A DNA stretch of 64,000 nucleotides, from positions 1 to 64,000 of the forward strand of contig PDRZ01000023.1 of NCBI GenBank assembly GCA_002747035.1, in the 5' to 3' direction. The notes beneath the pieces are model-generated. The model was not told the DNA's origin. It saw only the letters and a list, made by a program, of their open reading frames with translations, and ran no database searches. This DNA comes from Rhodobacterales bacterium. Lineage in GTDB: Bacteria; Pseudomonadota; Alphaproteobacteria; Rhodobacterales; Rhodobacteraceae. Of the stretch, positions 36,085 through 44,612 are shown in pieces. The position numbers and the translations under genes are program-made. Each line of letters opens with the position of its first letter. Position 1 is the stretch's first letter.

Positions 36085-36671
36085 TGTTTCCCCGCGCCGC
36101 CCGCAAGCTTAGGATCGAGACCGAGCGTCTCACCCTGCGCGCGCCGGTGCATGGTGACTTTCTGGCCTGGACGGGCCTGCGGACCCAAAGTGAACCGTTT
36201 TTGACCCCGTGGGAACCGGCCTGGTCCGCCGATCACCTCACTCGCCGCGCCTTTACCAACCGCGTGTATTGGGCGCAAAGGTCCATCAACACCGGTACCG
36301 CCATGCCGCTGTTCCTGTTTCGGCGCGAGGATAACTGCCTGCTTGGCGCGATCACCCTGGACAATATCCGCCGTGGTCCCTCGCAATCGGGCACGCTCGG
36401 CTATTGGATCGGAGAACCCCATGCCCGTCAGGGATATATGTGCGAAGCCATCCTCGCCACGGTACATCACGCCTTTACCCGACTGGATCTCAGTCGGCTG
36501 GAGGCTGCCTGCCTTCCCGAAAACACACCCTCGCGCGGGGTTCTGGAAAAGACCGGCTTCAAATATGAAGGCGTGGCGCAAAGCTATCTGCAAATCGCCG
36601 GGCGCTGGCGCACCCATGTGCTTTATGCCGCTTTGCGGATGGACCGGCGCGGGCGCACGGATATAGGTTAG
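36084..36671 (+). CDS. RimJ/RimL-type GNAT acetyltransferase
   Basis: A 195-residue acetyltransferase. ETERLTLRAPVHGDF at the N-terminus, the acetyl-CoA loop region LGYWIGEPHARQGYMCEAILATVHHAF and ENTPSRGVLEKTGFKYEG near the end are typical of ribosomal-protein alanine acetyltransferases. Its ATG overlaps the M16 stop by one base (TGATG), so it is translationally coupled. The acceptor protein is not identified. Confidence 0.9.
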   Translation: MFPRAARKLRIETERLTLRAPVHGDFLAWTGLRTQSEPFLTPWEPAWSADHLTRRAFTNRVYWAQRSINTGTAMPLFLFRREDNCLLGAITLDNIRRGPSQSGTLGYWIGEPHARQGYMCEAILATVHHAFTRLDLSRLEAACLPENTPSRGVLEKTGFKYEGVAQSYLQIAGRWRTHVLYAALRMDRRGRTDIG

Positions 36672-36674
36672 GGT

Positions 36675-38099
36675 ATGACCCTGTCACCTGCTGATACCCC
36701 CCAATTCACCGAAACCCTGCGCGGGGTGTTGCCCGCACGCACCTTTCGCCCTGTGACCCCCGCCTATCTGGAAGAGCCACGCGGCAAATGGATGGGGCAG
36801 GCCGCGCTGATCCTCGCGCCCGAAACCACCGAACAGGTGGCCATCGCCCTGCGCGCCGCCAATGCCGCGCGGGTGCCCGTGGTGCCCTATGGGGGTGGCA
36901 CCGGGCTTGTGGGCGGTCAAACCCTGCCCGACGGCCCCGCGCCGCTGTTGATTTCGCTCGAGCGCATGTCTGCCATCCTCGGGGTCTACCCGGACGAAAA
37001 CGTGCTGGTGGCTCAGGCTGGCGCGCGGCTCGAAGACCTCCATACGGCCGCCGCCTCCCATGATCGGTTGTTTCCCCTTTCCATCGCGTCCAAGGGCACC
37101 GCCCAGATCGGCGGCAACCTAGCCACCAACGCGGGCGGGGTGAATGTGCTGCGCTACGGCAATGCCCGCGACCTCTGCCTTGGGATCGAGGCGGTCCTGC
37201 CCGACGGGCAAATCCACCACGGGCTGACGCGGCTGCGCAAGGATAATACCGGCTATGACCTGCGCAACCTGTTGATCGGGTCCGAAGGGACGCTGGGCAT
37301 CATCACCGCCGCCGCGCTGAAACTCGTCCCCGTTCCTGCCGCGTCGGGGACGGCTTTGATGACCGTGACCTCGCCCGGAGCCGCGCTGACCCTGCTATCC
37401 ATGGCGCGGGACCGGGTTGGCGACGCCGTATCGGCGTTTGAGCTGATCCATGGTCAGGGGCTGGCATTCCTGTCCGAAACCCTGCCTGATCTGCGCCAAC
37501 CCTTTGATACAGCCCCGGATTGGAGCGTTCTGATCGAACTGGGGCTCCCCGGCGGGCTTGATCCGCAAGAGGTATTGGAAGAGCTGTTCAGCGCAGCACT
37601 TGAGGCCGGTCTGGTCGGTGACGGGCTGATCGCCCAATCCCAATCGCAACGCGCCGATTTCTGGAACATGCGCGAACAAATCCCCGAGGCGAACCGCCGC
37701 ATCGGGTCGATTTCAAGCCATGACATTTCCCTGCCGCTCAGCGAAATTGAACCATTCATCACCCGTGCCGGGGCCGAACTTGCCGGATTGGACGAGTTTC
37801 GGATCAACTGTTTCGGCCATCTTGGCGACGGCAACCTGCATTACAATGTGTTTCCCGCGCGGGGGCGCAGCCGGACAGATTATCCAGACATGGCGGCGCG
37901 GGTGCAGGCGCTTGTTCATGATCTTGTGCTGGACATGGGCGGTTCCTTCAGCGCCGAACACGGGGTTGGCCGATTAAAGGCCGGGGACCTGGAAAAATAC
38001 GGCGACTCGGCCAAATTGTCAGCGATGCGGGCGATCAAGGCGGCGCTGGACCCAGAGGGAATCATGAATCCCGGCGCAGTTTTTCGAAAAAACGGCTAG
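36675..38099 (+). CDS. FAD-linked oxidase, GlcD / D-2-hydroxyacid dehydrogenase type
   Basis: A 474-residue flavoprotein. The PCMH-type FAD domain is in residues about 40-220 with VPYGGGTGLVGGQ, GTAQIGGNLATNAGGVNVLRYG and GSEGTLGIITAAALKL. The C-terminal FAD-oxidase domain contains INCFGHLGDGNLHYNVFP and FSAEHGVGRLK, including the metal-site histidines. It oxidises a D-2-hydroxyacid such as D-lactate, glycolate or D-2-hydroxyglutarate. No GlcE/GlcF subunits are adjacent, which favours a stand-alone D-2-hydroxyglutarate or D-lactate dehydrogenase. It starts 3 bp after the GNAT stop. Confidence 0.9.
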   Translation: MTLSPADTPQFTETLRGVLPARTFRPVTPAYLEEPRGKWMGQAALILAPETTEQVAIALRAANAARVPVVPYGGGTGLVGGQTLPDGPAPLLISLERMSAILGVYPDENVLVAQAGARLEDLHTAAASHDRLFPLSIASKGTAQIGGNLATNAGGVNVLRYGNARDLCLGIEAVLPDGQIHHGLTRLRKDNTGYDLRNLLIGSEGTLGIITAAALKLVPVPAASGTALMTVTSPGAALTLLSMARDRVGDAVSAFELIHGQGLAFLSETLPDLRQPFDTAPDWSVLIELGLPGGLDPQEVLEELFSAALEAGLVGDGLIAQSQSQRADFWNMREQIPEANRRIGSISSHDISLPLSEIEPFITRAGAELAGLDEFRINCFGHLGDGNLHYNVFPARGRSRTDYPDMAARVQALVHDLVLDMGGSFSAEHGVGRLKAGDLEKYGDSAKLSAMRAIKAALDPEGIMNPGAVFRKNG

Positions 38100-38190
38100 A
38101 AATCAAAAGATCACAAAAAAGCCATCTTTGGTTTACCGCCCATTAACCATCAGAGGGCTACACATGGTTCTGCAAGCAGGCGGAGCCACG

Positions 38191-39360
38191 ATGACCGAAG
38201 GTTTTCATCCTTCCACTCACCCCCCACTCCCACCCACCACGGAAGATGATCGGGTGTCGTGGCTCCGCTTATTGCGTTCCCGCCGGGTCGGGATTTCCAC
38301 CTTCTATCGCATGTTGAACGAACACGGGTCCGCCACCGCCGCGCTGGCCGCGCTGCCCGATGTGGCCGGACAGGCCGGGATCAACAACTATGCCCCCTGC
38401 CCCGAAGGCGTGGCGATTGCCGAACTGCGCGATGGACGGCGCGCCGGGGCCCGGATGATCTGTGTGGGCGATGCGGACTATCCCCGCGACCTGCTGGACC
38501 TTAACGACGCCCCGCCCATCCTGTGGGTGCGGGGCGATCTTTCGCTTCTTTCCCGGCCACGGATTTCACTGGTCGGGGCGCGCAATGCCTCGTCCCTTGG
38601 CGGACGCATGGCCCGGGCGCTGGCCAGGGAACTCGCGCAACACGGGTTTGTCACCGTGTCCGGCCTTGCCCGTGGCATTGATACTGCGGTGCATCATGCC
38701 ACAGTGGACACCGGCACGATTGCCGTGATGGCCGGTGGGGTTGATGTGGTTTATCCCGCTGAAAACGCCCAACTGGCCGATGACATTGCCAAAAAGGGGC
38801 TGATGGTGTCCGAACAACCCATAGGCACCCAGCCTCAGGCGCGCCATTTCCCGCGCCGCAACCGGTTGATCTCGGGGCTGGGCAAAGCGGTGATATTGAT
38901 TGAGGCGGCCGCGAAGTCGGGGAGCCTGATCACCGCACGCAACGCGCTTGATCAGGGGCGCGAGGTGCTGGCCGTGCCCGGGCACCCCTTTGACGCACGG
39001 GCCTCGGGCTGTAACATGTTGATCCGCGATGGCGCGACCCTGGTGCGCAATGCCGAAGACGTGATCGAGGCGCTTGGCCCCATCGCCACCCCCGCGACAC
39101 AGGTGGAAATGGGGCTTACCCCGCCCGAAATCCCCGCCCCACCGCCCCAGAAACGCACCTGGCGCGATGCGGCGCAGCTTCACCGGCTGATTCTTGATCG
39201 GCTGGGGCCAAGCCCGATGGCCGAAGATCAATTGATCCGCGACCTTGGCGCCCCAGCCAATTCGGTTGCCCCTGTTCTGGTCGATATGGAACTGGACGGC
39301 AAGATTCAACGACAGGCCGGCGGGCTGTTGTCACGCCACACTGACAGCAAGTCAAATTGA
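38191..39360 (+). CDS. dprA: DNA-processing protein DprA
   Basis: A 389-residue protein. An N-terminal SAM-like region is at 25-100, then the Rossmann-like DprA domain with RISLVGARNASSLGGRMAR, VSGLARGIDTAVHHA, GGVDVVYPAEN and AAKSGSLITARNALDQGREVLAVPGHPFD, and a C-terminal winged-helix DML1-like domain (about 325-385). It loads RecA on incoming single-stranded DNA during transformation and also acts in recombination. The start MTEGFHPS has GCGGAG upstream. Confidence 0.94.
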   Translation: MTEGFHPSTHPPLPPTTEDDRVSWLRLLRSRRVGISTFYRMLNEHGSATAALAALPDVAGQAGINNYAPCPEGVAIAELRDGRRAGARMICVGDADYPRDLLDLNDAPPILWVRGDLSLLSRPRISLVGARNASSLGGRMARALARELAQHGFVTVSGLARGIDTAVHHATVDTGTIAVMAGGVDVVYPAENAQLADDIAKKGLMVSEQPIGTQPQARHFPRRNRLISGLGKAVILIEAAAKSGSLITARNALDQGREVLAVPGHPFDARASGCNMLIRDGATLVRNAEDVIEALGPIATPATQVEMGLTPPEIPAPPPQKRTWRDAAQLHRLILDRLGPSPMAEDQLIRDLGAPANSVAPVLVDMELDGKIQRQAGGLLSRHTDSKSN

Positions 39361-39383
39361 CCCGCAGCCCGGGACAGACCCCG

Positions 39384-39815
39384 CTAGCAAACCTCGGGAA
39401 TAACCGCCGCATAGTCCACACAAAGCGCCGGATCGGCATACCACACATCCGTTGCGCCAATCGCCCAATGGACCGCCACCCACGTGGCCCCCACCTTGCG
39501 ATACAACGCCTGAAGCGACGTGCCGTCCATGAACTCCGGGTCGAGATACCCGCGCCGTGCCCCCGGCGTGCGCGCAATGTCGATCTCCTTCCCCCCGGGC
39601 CGCTGGGCATGGACGGCGGCAAACCCGACCGACCCGGACACCCGCAGGTCATGCACCACAAATTCCACCGGCGCTCCAAGCTGCCATTCCGCATGGGGCC
39701 GCAGAGCGTCCATCAAGCCCTTGCGTGTTGCACTGCCCCGCTTTGGCGTGGCCCAGTCCGCCACCGCCGCCGTTGCCATGCAACAAACCATGGCACCCAT
39801 CACCCAGTTTTTCAT
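39384..39815 (-). CDS. Exported protein of unknown function
   Basis: A 143-residue protein with a signal peptide (MKNWVMGAMVCCMATAAVA) and a compact mature domain rich in Trp, Val and Ala (QLGAPVEFVVHDLRVSGSVGFAAVHAQRPGG). It resembles small exported hypothetical proteins of Rhodobacterales. No catalytic motif is visible. It is convergent with dprA and divergent from topA. GGAGAGAG precedes the ATG on the minus strand. Confidence 0.65.
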   Translation of the reverse strand: MKNWVMGAMVCCMATAAVADWATPKRGSATRKGLMDALRPHAEWQLGAPVEFVVHDLRVSGSVGFAAVHAQRPGGKEIDIARTPGARRGYLDPEFMDGTSLQALYRKVGATWVAVHWAIGATDVWYADPALCVDYAAVIPEVC

Positions 39816-39973
39816 ATTGCTCTCTCCTTCCGATCAAATCGCTTGTAAATCCCGCCCAGATTGCCCAAATCCAGCCCCAGGCGAAAGAGGACGACTACAC
39901 CGCATTGACAATGCCCCCCTTCCCGAACCATCTTCCGCCGCCATATACGGTCGTCCGAGTCGAAAGGAATTTC

Positions 39974-42601
39974 ATGCCAGTTGTCGTCGTCGAATCTCCG
40001 GCCAAAGCCAAGACTATCAACAAATATCTCGGCCCGGATTACACGGTTCTGGCATCCTATGGCCATGTCCGCGACCTGCCGCCAAAGGATGGCAGCGTCG
40101 ATACCGAAAACGATTTCGAAATGACGTGGGAGGTCGGATATGACAGCCGTAAACACGTCAAGGCCATCGCCGACGCGCTGAAAGCCGACAACGCGCTGAT
40201 CCTCGCCACCGACCCTGATCGCGAGGGCGAAGCGATTTCCTGGCATCTGGAAGAGGCGTTGCGCAAACGTCGCGCGATCAAGAAGGACACCCCCGTGTCC
40301 CGCGTCGTGTTCAACGCCATCACCAAGGCGGCGGTGACCGAAGCGATGAAGAACCCGCGCCAGGTGGACCAGCCGCTGGTCGATGCCTATCTTGCCCGCC
40401 GGGCGCTGGATTACCTTGTTGGGTTCAATCTGTCCCCCGTCCTGTGGCGCAAACTGCCCGGCGCGCGCAGCGCGGGCCGGGTGCAATCCGTCTGCCTGCG
40501 CCTGATCGTTGAGCGCGAGATGGAGATCGAAGCCTTCGATCCCCGCGAATACTGGACGGTGAAGGCGATCCTGACCACGCCGCGTGGCCAGGAATACGAG
40601 GCGCGGCTGACCACCCTGGCCGGGGAAAAGCTCGATAAATTCGACATCCCCAATGCCACCGCCGCCGAACTGGCCCAACGCGCGATCGAAAGCCGCGACC
40701 TGACCGTGTCTTCGGTCCAGGCGAAACCGGCCAGCCGCAACCCCTCGGCCCCGTTCATGACCTCGACCCTGCAACAAGAGGCCAGCCGCAAATTCGGCAT
40801 GGGTGCGCGGCAAACCATGAGCGCGGCTCAGCGGCTTTATGAGGCCGGGCATATCACCTATATGCGAACCGACGGCATCGACATGGCCCCCGAAGCGGTG
40901 AGCGCCGCGCGCGACGCGATTGCCTCGCGCTATGGCTCCGAATACGTGCCCGAAAAACCGCGCATCTACAAGAACAAGGCCAAGAACGCCCAGGAAGCCC
41001 ACGAATGTATCCGCCCCACGAACATGGAAAAGGATGCGGTCTCCCTGAAAATCTCGGACGATGATCAACGCAAGCTTTATGACCTGATCTGGAAACGCAC
41101 GCTGGCCTGTCAGATGGCCGGTGCCCGGATGGAGCGCACCACCGTCGAAGTGGGCAGCGCCGATGGGCAGGTTGCCCTGCGTGCCACCGGTCAGGTGATG
41201 CTGTTTGACGGGTTCATGCGGGTTTACGAAGAGGGCCGCGACGATCAGGTTGTGGATGACGATGACAAACGCCTGCCTTCGATCATGCAGGGCGAAGCGG
41301 CGGGCAAGAAATCCGTAACCCCGGAACAGCATTTCACCCAGCCCCCGCCCCGCTATACCGAGGCAACGCTGGTCAAGCGCATGGAAGAGCTGGGTATCGG
41401 TCGCCCCTCGACCTATGCCTCGGTGATCACCACGATCCAGGACCGCGAATATGTCCGAAAGGAAAAGAACCGCCTGTTCCCCGAGGACAAGGGCCGGATC
41501 GTAACCATCTTCCTGCTGAACTTCTTCCGCAAATATGTCGGCTATGAATTCACCGCCAACCTGGAAGAAGAGCTGGACGATGTCTCGGCAGGGGATCGCG
41601 ATTACAAGGACGTGCTGGACCGCTTCTGGCGCGATTTCCATGCGGCGATTGCCGAAACCTCGGACCTGCGGATTTCCGAAGTTCTGGATGTGCTGGACGA
41701 CGCGCTCGCGCCCCAGCTTTATCCACCGCGCGAAGACGGCACCGATCCGCGCATCTGTCCCAAATGCGGCAAGGGGCAACTGCACCTGAAAACCTCGCGC
41801 ACCGGCGGGTTCGTGGGCTGTGGCAACTATCCCGAATGCACCTACACCCGGCCCATCGCGGGCGAAGGGGCCGAGGGCGAAGAGAAGCTGCTGGGCGAAG
41901 ACGCGGGCGATGAAATCTGGCTCAAGGACGGGCGTTATGGCCCCTATGTCCAACGGGGCGAAGCAACGCCGGAAAACAAGCGCCCCAAGCGCAGTTCCCT
42001 GCCCCAACCCCGCCACGGCGGTTGGCCCAAGGAAGAAACCACGCTGGAACGGGCGCTGAAACTGCTGTCGCTGCCGCGCCATGTGGGGGATCACCCCGAA
42101 GGCGGCCGGATCAGCGCCAACCTGGGCCGATTCGGCCCCTATATCATGCACAAACTGCCCGACGCCGAAAAACCGACCTATGTGAACATGAAAACATGGG
42201 AAGAGATGTTCGAGATCGGCATGAACCATGCGGTGGAACTGTTGGCGGAAAAACGTGCCAACCCGGGGCGCGGGCGTGGGCGTGCAGCGGCCAAACCCTT
42301 GAAAGAACTGGGTGAACACCCGGAAAGCGGTGGCCCAGTGAATGTGTTCGAAGGGCGCTATGGCCCCTACGTCAAATGGGACAAGATCAACGCGACGATC
42401 CCGAAAGAGATCGAAGCGGCGGATGTGACCCTGGAACAGGCGGTTGAGTGGATCAACGAAAAAGCCGCGAAAAAGGGCGGGCGCAAGAAGGCCCCGGCGA
42501 AAAAGACCGCAACAAAAAAAACCACGGCAAAAAAGACCGAAACGAAAACAACCGCGGCCAAGAAAAAAGCCCCCGCGAAAAAGGCATCCGCCAGGAAATG
42601 A
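39974..42601 (+). CDS. topA: DNA topoisomerase I
   Basis: An 875-residue type IA topoisomerase that relaxes negative supercoils. The Toprim domain is at the N-terminus (VVVVESPAKAKTINKYLG and ATDPDREGEAISWHL). The catalytic tyrosine is Y296 in YMRTDG. One zinc-finger module (CPKCGKGQLH...GCGNYPEC) is near 595-625, followed by further C-terminal repeats (LKDGRYGPYVQ and FGPYIMH type). A Lys/Ala-rich tail of about 40 residues, histone-H1-like in composition, ends the protein and probably binds DNA. The start has GAAAGGAA upstream. Confidence 0.96.
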   Translation: MPVVVVESPAKAKTINKYLGPDYTVLASYGHVRDLPPKDGSVDTENDFEMTWEVGYDSRKHVKAIADALKADNALILATDPDREGEAISWHLEEALRKRRAIKKDTPVSRVVFNAITKAAVTEAMKNPRQVDQPLVDAYLARRALDYLVGFNLSPVLWRKLPGARSAGRVQSVCLRLIVEREMEIEAFDPREYWTVKAILTTPRGQEYEARLTTLAGEKLDKFDIPNATAAELAQRAIESRDLTVSSVQAKPASRNPSAPFMTSTLQQEASRKFGMGARQTMSAAQRLYEAGHITYMRTDGIDMAPEAVSAARDAIASRYGSEYVPEKPRIYKNKAKNAQEAHECIRPTNMEKDAVSLKISDDDQRKLYDLIWKRTLACQMAGARMERTTVEVGSADGQVALRATGQVMLFDGFMRVYEEGRDDQVVDDDDKRLPSIMQGEAAGKKSVTPEQHFTQPPPRYTEATLVKRMEELGIGRPSTYASVITTIQDREYVRKEKNRLFPEDKGRIVTIFLLNFFRKYVGYEFTANLEEELDDVSAGDRDYKDVLDRFWRDFHAAIAETSDLRISEVLDVLDDALAPQLYPPREDGTDPRICPKCGKGQLHLKTSRTGGFVGCGNYPECTYTRPIAGEGAEGEEKLLGEDAGDEIWLKDGRYGPYVQRGEATPENKRPKRSSLPQPRHGGWPKEETTLERALKLLSLPRHVGDHPEGGRISANLGRFGPYIMHKLPDAEKPTYVNMKTWEEMFEIGMNHAVELLAEKRANPGRGRGRAAAKPLKELGEHPESGGPVNVFEGRYGPYVKWDKINATIPKEIEAADVTLEQAVEWINEKAAKKGGRKKAPAKKTATKKTTAKKTETKTTAAKKKAPAKKASARK

Positions 42602-42606
42602 CTCCA

Positions 42607-42637
42607 CACCCCGGCCCCATCGGCCGGGGTGTTTCGT
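42607..42637 (+). terminator. Intrinsic terminator of topA
   Basis: CACCCCGGCC (42607-42616) pairs perfectly with GGCCGGGGTG (42622-42631), followed by TTTCGTTCT. It begins 6 bp after the stop codon. Confidence 0.75.
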
Positions 42638-42786
42638 TCTACGGACCGTGGGGGCATGTGGTGCCAAGGCAGCAAAGGCCACCATCAGTCATACGTAAAA
42701 CTACGCAGGCCCTGCATCGCTCAGTTGACTCCGGCGCGACCCCACGTCACATACGTATCCAACACCTCGTTCCAAGGGAGATTTCC

Positions 42787-43503
42787 ATGAAAAAAGTCTA
42801 TCCCAATGCCGCGGCCGCCCTGGATGGGCTGTTGCATGACGGCATGTTCATCGCCTCGGGCGGATTTGGCCTTTGCGGCATCCCCGAACTGTTGCTACAG
42901 GCGATCAAGGACGCCGGGACCAAGGATCTGACCTTTGCCTCCAACAATGCGGGCGTGGATGATTTCGGGATCGGCATCCTGCTTCAGACCAGGCAGGTCA
43001 AGAAAATGATCAGCTCGTATGTCGGTGAAAACGCGGAATTCATGCGCCAATACCTGTCGGGCGAACTTGAGCTTGAATTCAACCCGCAGGGCACGCTGGC
43101 CGAACGGATGCGTTCGGGCGGCTGCGGCATTCCCGGTTTTTACACCCGCACCGGCGTGGGCACGGTGATTGCCGAAGGCAAAGAGCACAAGGAATTCCCC
43201 ACCGGCCCCGGTGGCGCAGCCGAAACCTATATCATGGAAGAAGGGATCTTTGCGGATCTGTCGATCGTCAAAGCCTGGAAGGCGGATGAAACCGGCAACC
43301 TCGTGTTCCGCAAAACCGCCCGCAACTTCAACCCGCCGGCGGCCATGTGCGGTAAAACCTGCGTGGTCGAGGTCGAGGAAATCGTGCCCACCGGCTCGCT
43401 GGACCCCGACAACATCCACTTGCCCGGCATCTATGTCCATCGCATTATCCAGGGCGAGCATGAAAAGCGGATCGAACAGCGCACCACGCGCCCTGCCGCG
43501 TAA
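42787..43503 (+). CDS. scoA: 3-oxoacid CoA-transferase subunit A
   Basis: A 238-residue alpha subunit. The family pattern is SGGFGLCGIPELLLQAI at the N-terminus and CGIPGFYTRTGVGTVIAEGKE in the middle. With subunit B it moves CoA from succinyl-CoA to acetoacetate or a related 3-oxoacid, which activates ketone bodies or feeds polyhydroxyalkanoate turnover. AAGGGAG lies upstream of the ATG. A small ORF separates it from subunit B. Confidence 0.94.
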   Translation: MKKVYPNAAAALDGLLHDGMFIASGGFGLCGIPELLLQAIKDAGTKDLTFASNNAGVDDFGIGILLQTRQVKKMISSYVGENAEFMRQYLSGELELEFNPQGTLAERMRSGGCGIPGFYTRTGVGTVIAEGKEHKEFPTGPGGAAETYIMEEGIFADLSIVKAWKADETGNLVFRKTARNFNPPAAMCGKTCVVEVEEIVPTGSLDPDNIHLPGIYVHRIIQGEHEKRIEQRTTRPAA

Positions 43504-43518
43504 CGTTTGGAGGCCAGT

Positions 43519-43752
43519 ATGGACCGTGAAGAAGCATTGAAACGCCGCGCCGATCTGATCGAAAACCGAGCCGGGGACTACGTCCACCGGGCCAAACGCA
43601 TGGTGCTGGACGTGTTCGGTGTCGAAGCCTCCAAGGAGCAATCCACGCTGACCGTCCAACTGGCCACCGCCATGATCCAACTCGAAGCAGCCGAGCTGAA
43701 CGCCGCCTCGCTTCGCAGAATTGCCAAATCCATTGACGAGAAAGGGGCGTAA
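43519..43752 (+). CDS. Small helical protein between scoA and scoB
   Basis: A 77-residue, highly charged, probably all-helical protein ([19 protein letters not shown]...) with no membrane segment. TTTGGAGG lies 6 bp before the ATG, a strong ribosome binding site. It starts 15 bp after scoA and ends 4 bp before scoB, so translation is likely. I do not recognise a named domain. A chaperone-like or regulatory role for the transferase is only a guess from position. Confidence 0.7.
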   Translation: MDREEALKRRADLIENRAGDYVHRAKRMVLDVFGVEASKEQSTLTVQLATAMIQLEAAELNAASLRRIAKSIDEKGA

Positions 43753-43756
43753 GCAC

Positions 43757-44383
43757 ATGCCTTGGGACCGCAACCAAATGGCCGCTCGGGCCGCACAGGA
43801 ACTTGAAGACGGCTGGTACGTGAACCTCGGGATTGGTATCCCGACGCTGGTCAGCAACTATATCCCGGAAGGGATCGAAGTAACCCTGCAATCCGAAAAC
43901 GGGATGCTGGGCATGGGGCCATTCCCGGTTGAGGGGGAGGAGGATGCCGACCTGATCAACGCGGGCAAGCAGACGATCACCGAATTGCCGCAAACCGCCT
44001 ATTTCGATAGCGCGCAAAGCTTTGGAATGATCCGTGGCGGCAAAATCGCCATGGCAATTCTGGGCGCGATGGAAGTGGCACAGAACGGCGACCTGGCCAA
44101 CTGGATGATCCCCGGCAAGCTGGTCAAGGGCATGGGCGGTGCCATGGACCTTGTTGCAGGCGTGGGCCGGGTTGTGGTGGTCATGGACCATTGCAACAAG
44201 AAGGGCGAAACCAAGGTGTTGAAGGAATGCACCCTGCCGTTGACCGGCAAAGGCGTTGTGGACCGCATCATCACCGACCTTGGCGTGCTGGACGTGACCC
44301 ACAAGGGGCTGCACATCGCCGAACTGGCACCCGGTGTGACCCGCGAAGAAATGATCGCCAAGACGGATGCCGAAATCGTCTGA
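43757..44383 (+). CDS. scoB: 3-oxoacid CoA-transferase subunit B
   Basis: A 208-residue beta subunit. The active-site glutamate that forms the CoA thioester is E47 in [20 protein letters not shown] and the late [19 protein letters not shown] fit the family. It completes the transferase with scoA. A strong hairpin terminator lies directly after it. Start codon chosen at MPWDRNQMA, with AGAAAGGGGCG upstream. Confidence 0.94.
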   Translation: MPWDRNQMAARAAQELEDGWYVNLGIGIPTLVSNYIPEGIEVTLQSENGMLGMGPFPVEGEEDADLINAGKQTITELPQTAYFDSAQSFGMIRGGKIAMAILGAMEVAQNGDLANWMIPGKLVKGMGGAMDLVAGVGRVVVVMDHCNKKGETKVLKECTLPLTGKGVVDRIITDLGVLDVTHKGLHIAELAPGVTREEMIAKTDAEIV

Positions 44384-44404
44384 GCACGTTCATGTGACGG
44401 AATG

Positions 44405-44441
44405 AAAAACGGCCCGCCTGAAAATCAGGCGGGCCGTTTTT
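44405..44441. terminator. Strong bidirectional intrinsic terminator
   Basis: A 16-bp perfect stem (44405-44420 with 44426-44441) of the form A-run, CGGCCCGCCTG, loop AAAAT, CAGGCGGGCCG, T-run. It ends scoB on the plus strand and could act in the other direction for parC. Confidence 0.9.
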
Positions 44442-44469
44442 CATATCGCGGACCCACGCTTTTTATCTA

Positions 44470-44580
44470 AAGCGTCCTGCCAAAAACCTGACTCACGGGA
44501 TTTTGGCAGGACGCGCGAAACACACAAATGTCGCGCTGCGTTCGCCCTTTTCCTTGACTCAGGTGAAAGGTCGAACGCTT
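44470..44580 (+). mobile_element. 111-bp hairpin element, family 1, copy C, with TA duplication
   Basis: Exactly 111 bp, from AAGCGTCCTGCC to GTCGAACGCTT, with TA on both sides (44468-44469 and 44581-44582). The terminal hairpin pairs GCGTCCTGCCAAAA with TTTTGGCAGGACGC; the second hairpin pairs GCGTTCG with CGAACGC near the other end. No ORF of note. It lies between the scoB terminator and the parC stop. Confidence 0.85.
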
Positions 44581-44612
44581 TAAAAACGTATCCCGGTCTT
44601 GATGAGAGGCAA

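Noticed and set aside
39812-42685. A 957-codon open frame antisense to topA
   Set aside because: High third-position GC leaves few stops on the opposite strand. The frame has no family resemblance, and topA is a clear essential gene.
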